A stretch of DNA of 64,000 nucleotides, taken from an uncultured Collinsella sp. Lineage in GTDB: Bacteria; Actinomycetota; Coriobacteriia; Coriobacteriales; Coriobacteriaceae. Position 1 is the first letter of the stretch. Every line of letters begins with the position of its first letter. A program made the translations under genes and the position numbers. Of this stretch, positions 19,001 to 27,579 are shown one piece after another. The stretch covers positions 1 to 64,000 of the forward strand of contig CABSNK010000012.1 of NCBI GenBank assembly GCA_902479075.1, in the 5' to 3' direction. Under the pieces are notes generated by a model. It ran no database searches. It had not been told where the DNA came from and was given only the letters and a program-made list of their open reading frames with translations.

Positions 19001-19132
19001 CTCGGGATCAAAACCGTGGTTGCGGAAAATCTGAGCGATATCCTCGGCAGCCAAACGCTCCTCTTCGCTGCACGCGGGCGTGATGCCGGTGTTCTGCAGC
19101 AGGTGGTTAATATAATTCTGGGTGTTCGCCAT
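16016..19132 (-). CDS. membrane M28-like peptidase protein with a long disordered insertion
   Basis: About 1038 aa. The N-terminal part has hydrophobic segments (about 55-95) and the M28 zinc-ligand motif in VVVVAHYDSP (around 133-142), then another hydrophobic region (about 165-215). A very long acidic, Ala/Glu/Pro/Ser-rich, apparently disordered region follows (about 250-850). The rest of an M28 domain completes the protein (about 865-1038) and ends in the AHTEDD His ligand. Other usual ligands look changed: the bridging Asp site reads SVCNKSSVA, the catalytic Glu-Glu site reads GASDCDG, and the NLDMIG Asp is Glu (NLESIG). It may be inactive or use altered chemistry. The start at 19132 follows GGAG by 5 nt; the frame continues to 19222 without such a site. 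Confidence 0.8.
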   Translation of the reverse strand: MANTQNYINHLLQNTGITPACSEEERLAAEDIAQIFRNHGFDPEVQEFNAPAPSRLAFAVTGILAFAGALLMGIGGGVGLVGTLLAIAGAVLYVLERMGRPVISRLGKTGVSQNVIAYHKASGPLASPRNRPVVVVAHYDSPRAELFAREPYAPYRALVAKSLPVATIVPAAVAVLRILPLPGALKVLLWIVAILASLVALANAANIIANRFVLPYTSGSVCNKSSVAAMLGVMDNVAPYQGENEFPNDIPFDTYFGEQKRRAEEMARAAAEYAAAQQQNDYGNTIEYEEPSYTEDEFGQPFAAEPEQDEAPDEQIDGFEGASADATLIGTIAPEAQDQAVQTEVATEEVPAAEPAEEPVVVEPEPKLYRNAAGNIRFGSDAIRALGMLPESCSLVYDEGEEPAFEPEPISEAQEPVSDVSAADAELVSAPSSDIEPEAESALDPAAGLDILAPAAPEQAEGDSADEDYDEYPQRVSYESDTDFSSELPSTTPHADIASAFSSLGASASSFFKGAFAKGKKLVDDFEEKRAAAREAAEQEAIAQQQAAEAERERAAQEFEQNEAEQPAPADPADATTSFEASQPTSADDAEATTSFDAQKPVDNTVSFDATMTFEKQGTAIAEPISVSDEAADAATATEDAVDDVADSIEDNVPEQVEVPVVEPNSSTVDEAPKADESRPYSTQIFTMPTSSDPGATVANAAPTQDETVDSLMAQISSRVPSRPQMNIPDPASTPSPSPLASVPDPSLPSMQQANVASRTSLFDLPDPSAQTDDPFVTAQGSEPSSAPVAPSMPVAPDVQPLETISAPVTTPKPQKRGIGGLFGRKKKSDQDSMSDWLGVDDDYDAKKSGRGIGSWDNFEDDDDGWKGGATSSDGASNEDMLAAVASMGDDELLGHDIWFVATGASDCDGAGMKAFLASHRDKLRGVFFINLESIGAGRISVVTVEGEQQLLKGDRRIMNLVSKVCKAFHVDCGAFEMPYAKTDAYAALEASRRALTIAGVDGPRLACAHTEDDLPYNVNPTNIATVSEVVTEVIRRS

Positions 19133-19330
19133 GTGCGCTCCACATCCATAATCCGACAAATAGGCCCAGTGCTTGCACATTAGGACCGTATATAGTCGAA
19201 AGTATACCCCGAGCGGACGCAAACGGCGGAATTCCGATTACGTTAACGCCTCATACGGACATGGATATAGCCTAATCTCCATATCGGACTAAAATCATGG
19301 CATCGAACAACCTTCTCATGCGAGGATTCT

Positions 19331-20353
19331 ATGACGGCAAGCACATCGACCGCAGCAAATAAAAAGAGTTCGGCAGAGCCGGGATACGACAAAACTGCCC
19401 AGCGTATCCTCAATCTTTTCTTTGTGCTCAACAGTTCCCCTGAACCGCTGACTACCGAGCAGATCGTTTTGGACTCCGATTTGGGCTACGGCTCGGGCAA
19501 TACCGATTCGGACAAACGCAAGTTTCGTCGTGACCGCGAAAAACTACTCGAGCGCGGCATCGTGATTAAGGAGGTTCGCGCACCCGGCTCCCAGGAAACC
19601 GAAGAAAGTGCCTGGGCCGTCGACCGTGACCACACGTTTGCCGCCGGCGGTCTGATTACCGCCGAGGACGCAGACATCCTTATGGACGCCATAGACCAGA
19701 TGCTCGCCGCCGGATCGTCCACTTTTTCCACCCCGCTCGCCGATATTCGGTCCAAGATCGCATACCTGACCGGCGAGGCGGACGTCCCGGAGACGCGTGC
19801 CCTGCGCTCTCCTATGGTTGATGCCGTATGGAGCGCTTTCGCCGAGCGTTGCGCGCTGCGCTTCCTGTATCAAAACGGACGCGGGGAACAGCGTCAACGC
19901 ACCGTCTGCGTCTATGGCATGTTCGAGCGCGAGGGCATTTCGTATTTCTGCGGTCTGGATGATGCATCCGGTACCGTTAGGACATTTCGCTGCGACCGCA
20001 TCGTCCGCGCCTGGAAACCTTCCGGCTTTTACACCATCCCCAGCGACTTTAACCTCAACGACCAGCTGTTCTTTGAGTTCGATTTTGCCGACCGCGACCC
20101 CATCGCGGCCACATTCTCGTTTTCCGCCGAGACGCCGGCAGACATGGTCCACGCCCTTACGCAAGGACGCGGAAGCCTCGATCGCGCAGACAAAGGATGG
20201 ACATGGACCGTTGGTGTGCGCGACCTAGATGCCGCCGCCTCATTTTGTATGGAGCACAGCGCCGACAACATGAGGCCCGTAGCGCCCGACGCACTCAAAC
20301 AGGCTTGGAACCGCCTCATCGAAAGGACGGTGAATGTCCATGTCCGTGCGTAA
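19331..20353 (+). CDS. WYL-domain transcriptional regulator, first of a pair
   Basis: A 340-aa protein. An N-terminal helix-turn-helix region (about 20-85, with AQRILNLFFVLNSSPEPLTTEQIV) is followed by a WYL domain around 165-240 and a C-terminal WCX-like extension. WYL proteins bind DNA and are thought to sense nucleic acid or nucleotide ligands. The start of the next gene lies within its 3' end (20-nt overlap), so both are translated together. The tandem pair recalls actinobacterial PafB/PafC, which activate DNA-damage genes. Whether this pair has that role is inference; no proteasome genes are in the window. Confidence 0.85.
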   Translation: MTASTSTAANKKSSAEPGYDKTAQRILNLFFVLNSSPEPLTTEQIVLDSDLGYGSGNTDSDKRKFRRDREKLLERGIVIKEVRAPGSQETEESAWAVDRDHTFAAGGLITAEDADILMDAIDQMLAAGSSTFSTPLADIRSKIAYLTGEADVPETRALRSPMVDAVWSAFAERCALRFLYQNGRGEQRQRTVCVYGMFEREGISYFCGLDDASGTVRTFRCDRIVRAWKPSGFYTIPSDFNLNDQLFFEFDFADRDPIAATFSFSAETPADMVHALTQGRGSLDRADKGWTWTVGVRDLDAAASFCMEHSADNMRPVAPDALKQAWNRLIERTVNVHVRA

Positions 20354-21257
20354 ACTCACGAGCGAGCAAAGGCTCTCGCGCGCCATCGACATCATGGAAG
20401 CCCTCTATGCCGTTGGCGAGAAGGGCATGGAGCGCAGTGAAATCTGTAGTCGCTTCGACATCACCAGCGCTTCACTCGATGAGATTATCGGCATCATTTC
20501 GACGCTCGCCGACCGGGAATCGGGAGCACGCGTCATCTGTGAATGCCGTGACGAGCGCGTCATTCTGACGGGCGAGGCGGGCCGTGTGCTGCCGTTGCGT
20601 CTCAGTGCGGCCGAGGGCGCCGTACTCAACCATGAACTTGAGTCGTTAGGCATCGAACCGGCAACGGCAGCACGCATCCGCCGCGCGCTTCTGCCCGAGG
20701 AACTGGGGTATAACCAGCGCGTTGTCGACACTGTTGCGCGCGGCTCCCATTGGCAGCAGCTCAACTGCGCCATCCAGGACGGCGTTCGCTGCCGCATCAC
20801 CTATCGCTCGCTTGGCGACGGGCACGCGCGGGAGCGCACCATTGACCCCCTGTGCATTATGACGAACGGCGATAGCATGTACCTGGTAGCCTGGGACACC
20901 GAGCAGAATGCGCAGCGCCGCTATCGCCTCGACAAGATCGAGGATATCGTCCTGACCGACGACTCGGTCGAGCGGCACCACTCAAAGATTACGACCCTTC
21001 AAGACTCGCTTGCGAAAGCGGGACGCGAAACAAAGCTCGCGATGCCGCTCAATCTTGCCGACCATCTAGATTGGGCGGGCATCACATCGGTCAATCGGGC
21101 TGACGAGGACACGGCGATCGTAACCGTCCGCTACACGTCCGAAGCGTGGCTATTTGCCCAAGTAATGGCAAAGGGCGGAGCCATCCGCATCATGGATGAC
21201 CCCGCCTTGTCAAAGCGCCTGTGCGACTATGCGGAGACGCTCGTCTGTCCGCTCTAA
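20334..21257 (+). CDS. WYL-domain transcriptional regulator, second of a pair
   Basis: A 307-aa protein. The winged-helix-like N-terminus (about 10-75) contains RLSRAIDIMEALYAVGEKGMERSEIC. A WYL domain (about 145-205) includes RRYRLDKIEDIVLTD, and the C-terminus (about 225-305) is a WCX-like tail. It overlaps the first WYL gene and runs convergently into the helicase gene, whose 3' end overlaps by 4 nt. Probably forms a heterodimer with its neighbour, as PafB and PafC do. Confidence 0.85.
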   Translation: MSMSVRKLTSEQRLSRAIDIMEALYAVGEKGMERSEICSRFDITSASLDEIIGIISTLADRESGARVICECRDERVILTGEAGRVLPLRLSAAEGAVLNHELESLGIEPATAARIRRALLPEELGYNQRVVDTVARGSHWQQLNCAIQDGVRCRITYRSLGDGHARERTIDPLCIMTNGDSMYLVAWDTEQNAQRRYRLDKIEDIVLTDDSVERHHSKITTLQDSLAKAGRETKLAMPLNLADHLDWAGITSVNRADEDTAIVTVRYTSEAWLFAQVMAKGGAIRIMDDPALSKRLCDYAETLVCPL

Positions 21258-24148
21258 TGCCGTCGGTCGTGCGCCTGTCGCCATAACTGCAGGTAGTGGC
21301 CGATCTGGGCTGACTCGATACGCTGGTATGAACTGGTGGGCAGCGATGTCAAAAACTTCTTGCCATACCCCTTCGTCACCAGGCGAGGATCCGCCAAGAT
21401 CAGCACACCGCTATCGGTCGACGAGCGAATCAAACGCCCCGCGGCCTGCTTGACCTCGAGCACCGCCTCGGGTAGCGAATAGCGCGCCCAAGCACGGTCC
21501 TCACGCAGGTTACGCTCGCAGGAGAGCGGGTCGGTAGGGCTGGAGAACGGCAGCTTGGGAATGATGACGCAGCGCAGCGTCTCACCGCTGGCGTCAAAGC
21601 CCTCCCAAAAGGCCTTGAGAGCGAAGAGCGACGAAGCCGGCTCGTTGATAAACCGGTCGCGTAAGCGACGAGGAGATGAGTTGCGCTGTTGGCAGTTGAG
21701 CTCCAGACCCGCACGGGCAAGCTTGGGCTCAACGCGAGCGTACAGGTCCTCCATGTCGCGCCGGTTGGTGAACAGCGTGAGCACCGATCCGCCCATGGCG
21801 AGATGCGCATCGACCAGCACATGTTCAAGGGATGCCAGATATGCCTCGCGGTCGCGCGGATCGGGAATATCTCCGGCGACGACTACGGCCATGTTCGAAT
21901 CGAAGTCGTAGCTCGAATCCAAGTGCAGCGATGAGGATGTTGAAGCACCGATGCGATCGAGCCCGACAGCATGGTTGAAGTGTTCAAAGCTTTTGGACAC
22001 CGTCATGGTCGCTGAGGCAAAGATAGCCGTGTGAACCTCGGGCAGCCACTCGGTTGCCAAGGCCTCGCCAATGTCGATACGCTCTGCGGTCATCGACTCT
22101 CCGCCGGCACGCAGCCTGCGATTGACCTGCAGCGAATACACGTAGTGTTCATCGGTGCCATCAATGATGAGTTTGAGGTTCTCGGCCAGCTCGTGCAGGC
22201 GGCGCGAGATATCACCCAGGTCGACAACGACCTCGGGCTTGTCGGCGGCGACGGCTTGCACCAGCGCGTCGACGCTCTTGTCAGCTTGTTCCAATGCGTC
22301 GATGGCAGTGTAGGCCGACTGTAAGAAATCATGCCAGTCGTCAGATTCGCGCAGCTCGGGACCAATCCATAGATTGGCGTTGTCATAACCCCCACGGGCA
22401 CGACGGCCAAGCTCGCGGACACCATCAAACACGTCGGCGATTGCCATGCTCGCGCGCGCGACGGTAGACGTCGCTTTGGCAGTAAGTCCCAGATAGAGTG
22501 TAGAGCCTTCGGATGTCGCCAAATCGCGAGAAACCTGGCTCAACGCGCCAGTGCTCGAGCCGCCCAGACGCTCAAACAGAACGCGCGATTCGTCCGCCGA
22601 GACCACGCGCGCCCACTGACGACGCGCCTCGCGCTCGATAGAATGGGCCTCGTCGATTACCCAATGGCGAATCGGAGGCAAAATCCTCCCCTCGGCCGCA
22701 ACATTGCGGAACAGCAGAGAATGGTTCGTAACAACCACATCGGCATGCGCCGCACGACGGCGTGCGCCGTGGACGAGGCATTTATCAGGGAAAAACGGGC
22801 AGAGGCGACGAGCACACTCACGCGAGGCCGTCGTAAAGTCGGGACGGTTGACGCTGCGCCAGCGGATGCCAAGCGAATCAAGGTCGCCGTCGGCTGACTG
22901 GCAGACGTACGCCATGATCACGGCAACCGCCGTAAGCGTGTCGGCGGGATCACGTTTGGTTGTAATTTCGACTTGGCCGCGGCTCATACGCTCAAGTTTG
23001 CGCAAACATGGATAGTGGTCGTACCCCTTCAATGCGCAAAACGACAAGCCACCCGGCAGTTGCTCGGCAAGTTTTGGCAGCTCATGGTACATGAGCTGGT
23101 CGGCGAGGTTATTCGATTTGGTCGCAATGCCAACAGTGATGTTATTACGTCGCGCCGCCTCGGCAAAAGGCACCAGATAGGCCATCGATTTACCGACGCC
23201 CGTGCCCGCCTCGATCACGCGATGGGTACCAGTGACCAGCGCATCGCGCACCTCAACCGCCATCGCGATCTGCTCGTCGCGCGGCTCATAGGTGGGGTAC
23301 ATACGATTGACCAGGCCGCCAGGGGCATAGTCCGCCTCAACCTCCTCACGACTCGGCATCTTAAGGACCGGCAGTTCGTCGGCGTCCACTCGATCGTCGG
23401 CGCGGTCTGCCTTGAGAACGTCAGTACGAGCGGCGCTGAGAGAGAAGATGGACCCGGGGTTCTGCCCTGCCAAGAACGAGAAGATAGGACGATAGGACCA
23501 GGGCACATCGGGGTGCATGTCGGCCAGGCGCGCCATAAGGCCTTGGGGCAAGTCGGTGAGGGCAACGAGCAACACGCGCCACACGCCGCACAGGGCATCG
23601 ACATCGGCGTTGGCGCGGTGCGACACCGAATCGCAGCCGAACAGGTCAGCCATAAAAGACAGCTTGTGCGAAGCCAAGCGCGGAAGCGCGATGCGCGATA
23701 GCGCCAACGAATCAATCCAGATATCGCTCACGTTGACACCGCCCTTAACCGACTCGATAAACGATCGGTCGAAGGTGGCGTTGTGCGCGATCACCGGACA
23801 TCCGCCGACAAAATCGGCGAGAGCAGACACGGCTTCAACGGCTGACGGAGCATCGGACACGTCAGCGTTCGTGATGCTTGTGAGCTCGGTAATCTCGGCG
23901 GGAATCAGCTGCTTGGGATGCACAAAAGTATCAAAACGCTCTACGACCTCGCGGCCCGAAAGACGGGCCGCGGAGATCTCGATCAGTTCGTTGTCTTGCA
24001 CCGACAAACCCGTGGTCTCGGTATCGAGGACGATGACATCCTCCTCGATAAGACCGAACGACTGCGTCTTGGCGCGCTCGGCGAGCGTGGCATAGGCATC
24101 GATGACAAATTTCGGCGTTCCAGGAGATACAGCGTCCTCGATTAGCAT
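21254..24148 (-). CDS. dinG: DinG-family helicase with N-terminal DEDD exonuclease
   Basis: A 964-aa protein. The N-terminal DnaQ-like 3'-5' exonuclease (about 35-200) has LDTETTGL, AHNATFDRSF and SHRANADVDAL as Exo I-III. The helicase part is of the XPD/DinG type: Walker A EAGTGVGKS, DEAH box VIDEAHSIE, late motifs FWEGFDASGE and QAAGRLIRS. Cysteines in CALKGYDHYPC and ECARRLCPFFPDKC are candidate iron-sulfur ligands. Such proteins unwind damaged DNA, R-loops or forked DNA. The start overlaps the ddl stop by 7 nt (ATGCTAA), so it is the second gene of a ddl-dinG unit. Confidence 0.92.
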   Translation of the reverse strand: MLIEDAVSPGTPKFVIDAYATLAERAKTQSFGLIEEDVIVLDTETTGLSVQDNELIEISAARLSGREVVERFDTFVHPKQLIPAEITELTSITNADVSDAPSAVEAVSALADFVGGCPVIAHNATFDRSFIESVKGGVNVSDIWIDSLALSRIALPRLASHKLSFMADLFGCDSVSHRANADVDALCGVWRVLLVALTDLPQGLMARLADMHPDVPWSYRPIFSFLAGQNPGSIFSLSAARTDVLKADRADDRVDADELPVLKMPSREEVEADYAPGGLVNRMYPTYEPRDEQIAMAVEVRDALVTGTHRVIEAGTGVGKSMAYLVPFAEAARRNNITVGIATKSNNLADQLMYHELPKLAEQLPGGLSFCALKGYDHYPCLRKLERMSRGQVEITTKRDPADTLTAVAVIMAYVCQSADGDLDSLGIRWRSVNRPDFTTASRECARRLCPFFPDKCLVHGARRRAAHADVVVTNHSLLFRNVAAEGRILPPIRHWVIDEAHSIEREARRQWARVVSADESRVLFERLGGSSTGALSQVSRDLATSEGSTLYLGLTAKATSTVARASMAIADVFDGVRELGRRARGGYDNANLWIGPELRESDDWHDFLQSAYTAIDALEQADKSVDALVQAVAADKPEVVVDLGDISRRLHELAENLKLIIDGTDEHYVYSLQVNRRLRAGGESMTAERIDIGEALATEWLPEVHTAIFASATMTVSKSFEHFNHAVGLDRIGASTSSSLHLDSSYDFDSNMAVVVAGDIPDPRDREAYLASLEHVLVDAHLAMGGSVLTLFTNRRDMEDLYARVEPKLARAGLELNCQQRNSSPRRLRDRFINEPASSLFALKAFWEGFDASGETLRCVIIPKLPFSSPTDPLSCERNLREDRAWARYSLPEAVLEVKQAAGRLIRSSTDSGVLILADPRLVTKGYGKKFLTSLPTSSYQRIESAQIGHYLQLWRQAHDRRH

Positions 24149-25107
24149 GCAACGCCCGCTCGACGAAGGCCCATGCGAATCAGACTGTCACAGACCTGGG
24201 GGAACGTCATATCGTCGGTATGGCGGATCTCGTCCGGATACAGCGACGTATCGGTCATGCCGGGAATGGTGTTGGTCTCGAGAATGACGGGGCCGTCTTC
24301 ACTCACGATAAAGTCGCTGCGCGAAATGCCCAGACAGCCGAGGGCCTTGTGGGCAGCGCAAGCAAGCTCCTGGGCGCGGGCGTAGTTTTCAGGCGAAATC
24401 TGCGCCGGAATACGGTGGATATCCGTAGGGTCGACGTACTTAACGTCCAAGTCGTAGAACTCACAGTCCTCAGGCTTGCGAATCTCGACGATCGGCAGGG
24501 CACGCACATCGTCCTCGCCGTACACGCCTACCGTAATCTCGGTTCCCTCGATGCACTTCTCGACGAGCACTTTGTCACCATACTCGAATGCCTTCTTGAT
24601 GGCAGCCGGCAGCTCGGAAGGCTCATGCACCAGCGAAATGCCGTAGCTCGAACCATTGACAGCAGGCTTCACGAAGCAGCGTTCGCCACAGACTTCGACG
24701 ATATGGTCGATATCAACCTCGTCGCCCGTCTCGAGCGCCAGGCCGGGGGCGACGGGAATCCCCGCCTTGGCGTACAAGAGCTTGGATACTTCTTTGTCCG
24801 CACCGCAAGCGCTGGCCAGAACGCCCGATGCCGTGTAGGGGATACCCAAGGTCTCCATGGCGCCCTGCATGGCGCCATCCTCGCCGCCAGCACCGTGCAT
24901 GGCGATAAATGCCACATCGAAGCCACCGGTCGCCATAGTCACCATAAAGTCATCGGCGGCCGTATCGAGCAGCTCCACCGAAGTGTAGCCAGCCTCCTTC
25001 AAGGCCACCACGACGTTTTTTCCCGAATTGAGCGAGATCTCACGCTCAGCGGAATGACCGCCCGCCAAGACCGCTACGTGCATGTTCTCTAGGCTTTTAC
25101 CCGGCAT
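24142..25107 (-). CDS. ddl: D-alanine--D-alanine ligase
   Basis: A 321-aa ATP-grasp enzyme that joins two D-alanines for peptidoglycan precursors in the cytosol. Recognisable are the N-terminal AGGHSAEREISLNSG, AMHGAGGEDGAMQG, the VKPAVNGSSYGISLV lysine loop, and the C-terminal ILETNTIPGMTDTSLYP with metal ligands Glu and Asn. Length is normal. GGAG lies 7 nt before the ATG. The downstream helicase gene overlaps its stop, so the two share a transcript. Confidence 0.96.
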   Translation of the reverse strand: MPGKSLENMHVAVLAGGHSAEREISLNSGKNVVVALKEAGYTSVELLDTAADDFMVTMATGGFDVAFIAMHGAGGEDGAMQGAMETLGIPYTASGVLASACGADKEVSKLLYAKAGIPVAPGLALETGDEVDIDHIVEVCGERCFVKPAVNGSSYGISLVHEPSELPAAIKKAFEYGDKVLVEKCIEGTEITVGVYGEDDVRALPIVEIRKPEDCEFYDLDVKYVDPTDIHRIPAQISPENYARAQELACAAHKALGCLGISRSDFIVSEDGPVILETNTIPGMTDTSLYPDEIRHTDDMTFPQVCDSLIRMGLRRAGVAC

Positions 25108-25192
25108 GGGCAGACTCCTCCTCTATAATTTCTGCAGCTGATACCATATTGTAGCGATACCGTCTACGTTTCCCCAAAATCGAAAGGCTTCC

Positions 25193-26245
25193 ATGAATCC
25201 CAGGACTAAATCTCAGGACATTCGCGACTTGAGCCAAAACGATATTCGCGAGCTCGTTGCCGAACTCGGCCAGCCCACCTTCCGCGCCAAACAGCTCATT
25301 GAATGGGTTTTTGAAAAGAACGTTTGTTCGTTTGACGATATGACCAACCTTCCGAAGGCCTTCCGCGAGCAGCTCAAAGAGGCATTTGCTTTTGACACGC
25401 CGACCGAGCTCACCAAGCAGGTCTCCAAGGACGGCTCCCGTAAATACCTCCTCGAGTATCACGACGGCATCTCCGTCGAGACTGTCGGCATGCCCCGTCG
25501 CAACAAGCTCTCCGTTTGCGTATCCACCCAGGCCGGCTGCGGTATGGGATGTGCATTTTGCGCTACCGGCCTGAACGGCCTCAAGCGTTCGTTGACCGCA
25601 CAAGAGATCGTTGACCAGGTGCTCCATGTCTCCAATGACTTTGGCGAGCGCGCAACGAGCGTCGTGTTCATGGGCCAGGGCGAGCCGTTTGCCAACTACG
25701 ACGAGGTCCTCAAGGCGCTGCGTATCCTCAACGACCCCGATGGCATCGGCATTGGAGCACGTCACCTTACTGTTTCTACCAGCGGCGTTATCCCTGGAAT
25801 TCGCAAGTTTGCAGATATTCCCGAGCAGTTCACGCTCGCCGTCTCGCTGCACTCCGCTATCCAGTCGACGCGCAACAAGCTCATGCCGGGCGTTAAGAAG
25901 TACACGCTCCTGCGCCTCCACGAGGCCCTTCAGCTCTACACTGAAAAGACCGGTCGCCGTCCAACCTATGAGTACGCCATGATTGAGGGTGTCAACGACA
26001 CTAACCCCGAGATGCAGGCGCTCTGCGACTTCTGCGAGGGCACGCTGTGCCACGTCAACCTGATTCAGCTTAACGATATTGAGGGCAGCCCGCTCAAGCC
26101 GTCGCCGATCCATAAGGTTGAAGATCTTCAGCGGCGTCTTGAGTCTCGCGGCATCGAGACCACGATCCGAAATTCCCGCGGCAACGATATCGACGCGGCC
26201 TGCGGTCAGTTGAAGCAGCGTTTCAAGATCCAAAAGAACGCATAG
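25193..26245 (+). CDS. rlmN: dual-specificity 23S rRNA A2503 / tRNA A37 C2-methyltransferase
   Basis: A 350-aa radical-SAM enzyme. The cluster motif CGMGCAFC (about residues 117-124) has the CxxxCxxC spacing. The GMP motif family blocks VFMGQGEPFANYD and LTVSTSGVIPGI, and SLHSAIQSTRNKLMP, are typical. The conserved C-terminal cysteine that forms the methyl-carrier link is in DAACGQLK. Length is normal. It is a single plus-strand gene in a mostly minus-strand arm, divergent from ddl and followed by a strong terminator. Confidence 0.96.
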   Translation: MNPRTKSQDIRDLSQNDIRELVAELGQPTFRAKQLIEWVFEKNVCSFDDMTNLPKAFREQLKEAFAFDTPTELTKQVSKDGSRKYLLEYHDGISVETVGMPRRNKLSVCVSTQAGCGMGCAFCATGLNGLKRSLTAQEIVDQVLHVSNDFGERATSVVFMGQGEPFANYDEVLKALRILNDPDGIGIGARHLTVSTSGVIPGIRKFADIPEQFTLAVSLHSAIQSTRNKLMPGVKKYTLLRLHEALQLYTEKTGRRPTYEYAMIEGVNDTNPEMQALCDFCEGTLCHVNLIQLNDIEGSPLKPSPIHKVEDLQRRLESRGIETTIRNSRGNDIDAACGQLKQRFKIQKNA

Positions 26246-26261
26246 GGGAGACCAACCTAAA

Positions 26262-26277
26262 CGTTTCATGTGAAACA
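26262..26277. promoter_or_regulatory. near-consensus parS site
   Basis: CGTTTCATGTGAAACA differs by two bases from the palindrome TGTTTCACGTGAAACA found three times near 28.4 kb. It lies 17 nt after the rlmN stop, about 2.1 kb from the main cluster. Probably a weaker ParB binding site. Confidence 0.7.
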
Positions 26278-26280
26278 TCG

Positions 26281-26317
26281 AACGGCCTCGGTTGTTTAAT
26301 TGCAACCGAGGCCGTTT
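26281..26317. terminator. terminator of rlmN
   Basis: A long perfect stem (AACGGCCTCGGTTG paired with CAACCGAGGCCGTT) with a short loop and a TTTCAT tail, just after the rlmN stop and the parS-like site. Confidence 0.9.
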
Positions 26318-26367
26318 CATATCAATCGGCTATCCGCATCTCCCGATCGTTCTGCTTCTATTTCGGA

Positions 26368-26413
26368 AGAAATAAGGGGGCCTTGTTCTGGTGTTCAGAC
26401 AAGGACCCCTTCA
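26368..26413 (-). terminator. terminator of the parAB unit
   Basis: An imperfect stem (AAGGGGGCCTTGTTCTG with CAGACAAGGACCCCTT) downstream of the small YtxH-like gene on the minus strand. Confidence 0.7.
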
Positions 26414-26438
26414 AAATAGGCGAGTAATTGTTAGGTAC

Positions 26439-26693
26439 CTAATAGCCTACATTATCCCACTGGCGATTAACCCAATCTTGATTAATCTTGGGATTCTTGG
26501 TTACCTGGGCAGTTCGCATGGCGACATCTTCCGTCATAACATCCATTTTCTTCTTAGATGTATCAACGATATCCTGTGCACTACGAAGCAAACGGCCACG
26601 GAGTTCTTTGTCCGTTGCGATCTTATATCCAGCAAATGCACCAGCAGCCACCGTTGCTGCCAAAGCAACAGCTGTCAAAAACTTATTCTTCAT
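26439..26693 (-). CDS. small YtxH-like protein
   Basis: An 84-aa protein. A short hydrophobic segment (about residues 5-22, AVALAATVAAGAFAGY) is followed by a charged helical part, resembling YtxH-type proteins; this is a weak family call. The ATG at 26693 lies inside the 3' end of parB (11-nt overlap), so it is translated with parB. The codon use is AT-richer than outside the par block, like parA and parB. Role unknown. Confidence 0.7.
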   Translation of the reverse strand: MKNKFLTAVALAATVAAGAFAGYKIATDKELRGRLLRSAQDIVDTSKKKMDVMTEDVAMRTAQVTKNPKINQDWVNRQWDNVGY

Positions 26694-27579
26694 CCTGGTC
26701 ACCCTGTTCAAATTGAATCATTTCACCCAGAATACGTGAGAGCTCTTCCTCATCTTTGAACTCAATTTCAATCTTGTTCTTTCCACGCGAACTCTTCACG
26801 CGCACGTTAGTATTAAATACCTGACGAAGAACGCGCGCAGCTTTCTTGAACGACTGTGGTGTTGCAGGCCTAGGGGTCTTTGGTGTCTCTCCGGCAGAAA
26901 ATAACGGAGCAAGATTTTCTGTCGCACGGACCGAAAGACCTTCTGCAACAACCTTCTCCGCAAGCCTAATTCTGGCATCCTCATATGAAACGGCAAGGAT
27001 TGCCCTAGCGTGACCTGCTGTGAGCTTTCCTTCAAATATCATCTGCTGGACGACTTCAGGAAGATCCAGAAGGCGAAGTGAATTTGTAATTGCAGAACGT
27101 GACTTGCTGACAGCCTTTGATAGAGCCTCCTGGGTCATCCCACTTGCATCAATGAGCTGACGATAGCCTTTTGCCTCTTCTACAGGATTTAGGTCAGAAC
27201 GCTGAAGGTTTTCAATAAGTGCAAGAGCAAGCATTTCTTCATCATTAACTTCTTTAATGATGACCGGCAGCTCTTCAAGGCCTGCCAGTTTGGATGCCTG
27301 ATAGCGACGCTCGCCAGCAATGATTTCATATCCGTTGCCATGTTTACGAACCAAGAGCGGCTGTAAAACACCGTGTTCCTGGATAGACTCGCTTAGCTCA
27401 CGAAGTTCAGTTTCATTGAAGTGAATTCGAGGCTGATTCGGATTGGGAACAATATCCTCGATGGGCAGCTTGGTTTCAGAAGTCGCTGCAGAAGACGAAC
27501 CACCGGTTTCATATTCAGCTTCAGAAACCAGTGCGCTCAATCCACGACCTAATCCACTGCGCTTTTTAGGGCTAGGCAC
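26683..27579 (-). CDS. parB: chromosome-partitioning protein ParB
   Basis: A 298-aa ParB/Spo0J. After a basic N-terminal tail (SGLGRGLSAL, the part that stimulates ParA) comes the CTP-binding ParB domain with GERRYQASKLAG and ENLQRSDLNPVEEA. A helix-turn-helix (MTQEALSKAVSKSRSAITNSLRLL) reads parS, and a C-terminal dimer domain follows. The GTG start overlaps the end of parA by 8 nt. It should load on the three parS sites just upstream of parA and spread along the origin region. Confidence 0.96.
   Translation of the reverse strand: MPSPKKRSGLGRGLSALVSEAEYETGGSSSAATSETKLPIEDIVPNPNQPRIHFNETELRELSESIQEHGVLQPLLVRKHGNGYEIIAGERRYQASKLAGLEELPVIIKEVNDEEMLALALIENLQRSDLNPVEEAKGYRQLIDASGMTQEALSKAVSKSRSAITNSLRLLDLPEVVQQMIFEGKLTAGHARAILAVSYEDARIRLAEKVVAEGLSVRATENLAPLFSAGETPKTPRPATPQSFKKAARVLRQVFNTNVRVKSSRGKNKIEIEFKDEEELSRILGEMIQFEQGDQDEE

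Noticed and set aside
20334..21257. Second WYL gene as a toxin-antitoxin or phage-defence regulator
   Set aside because: No toxin, nuclease or other defence gene lies beside it; the paired WYL arrangement fits PafBC-like regulators.
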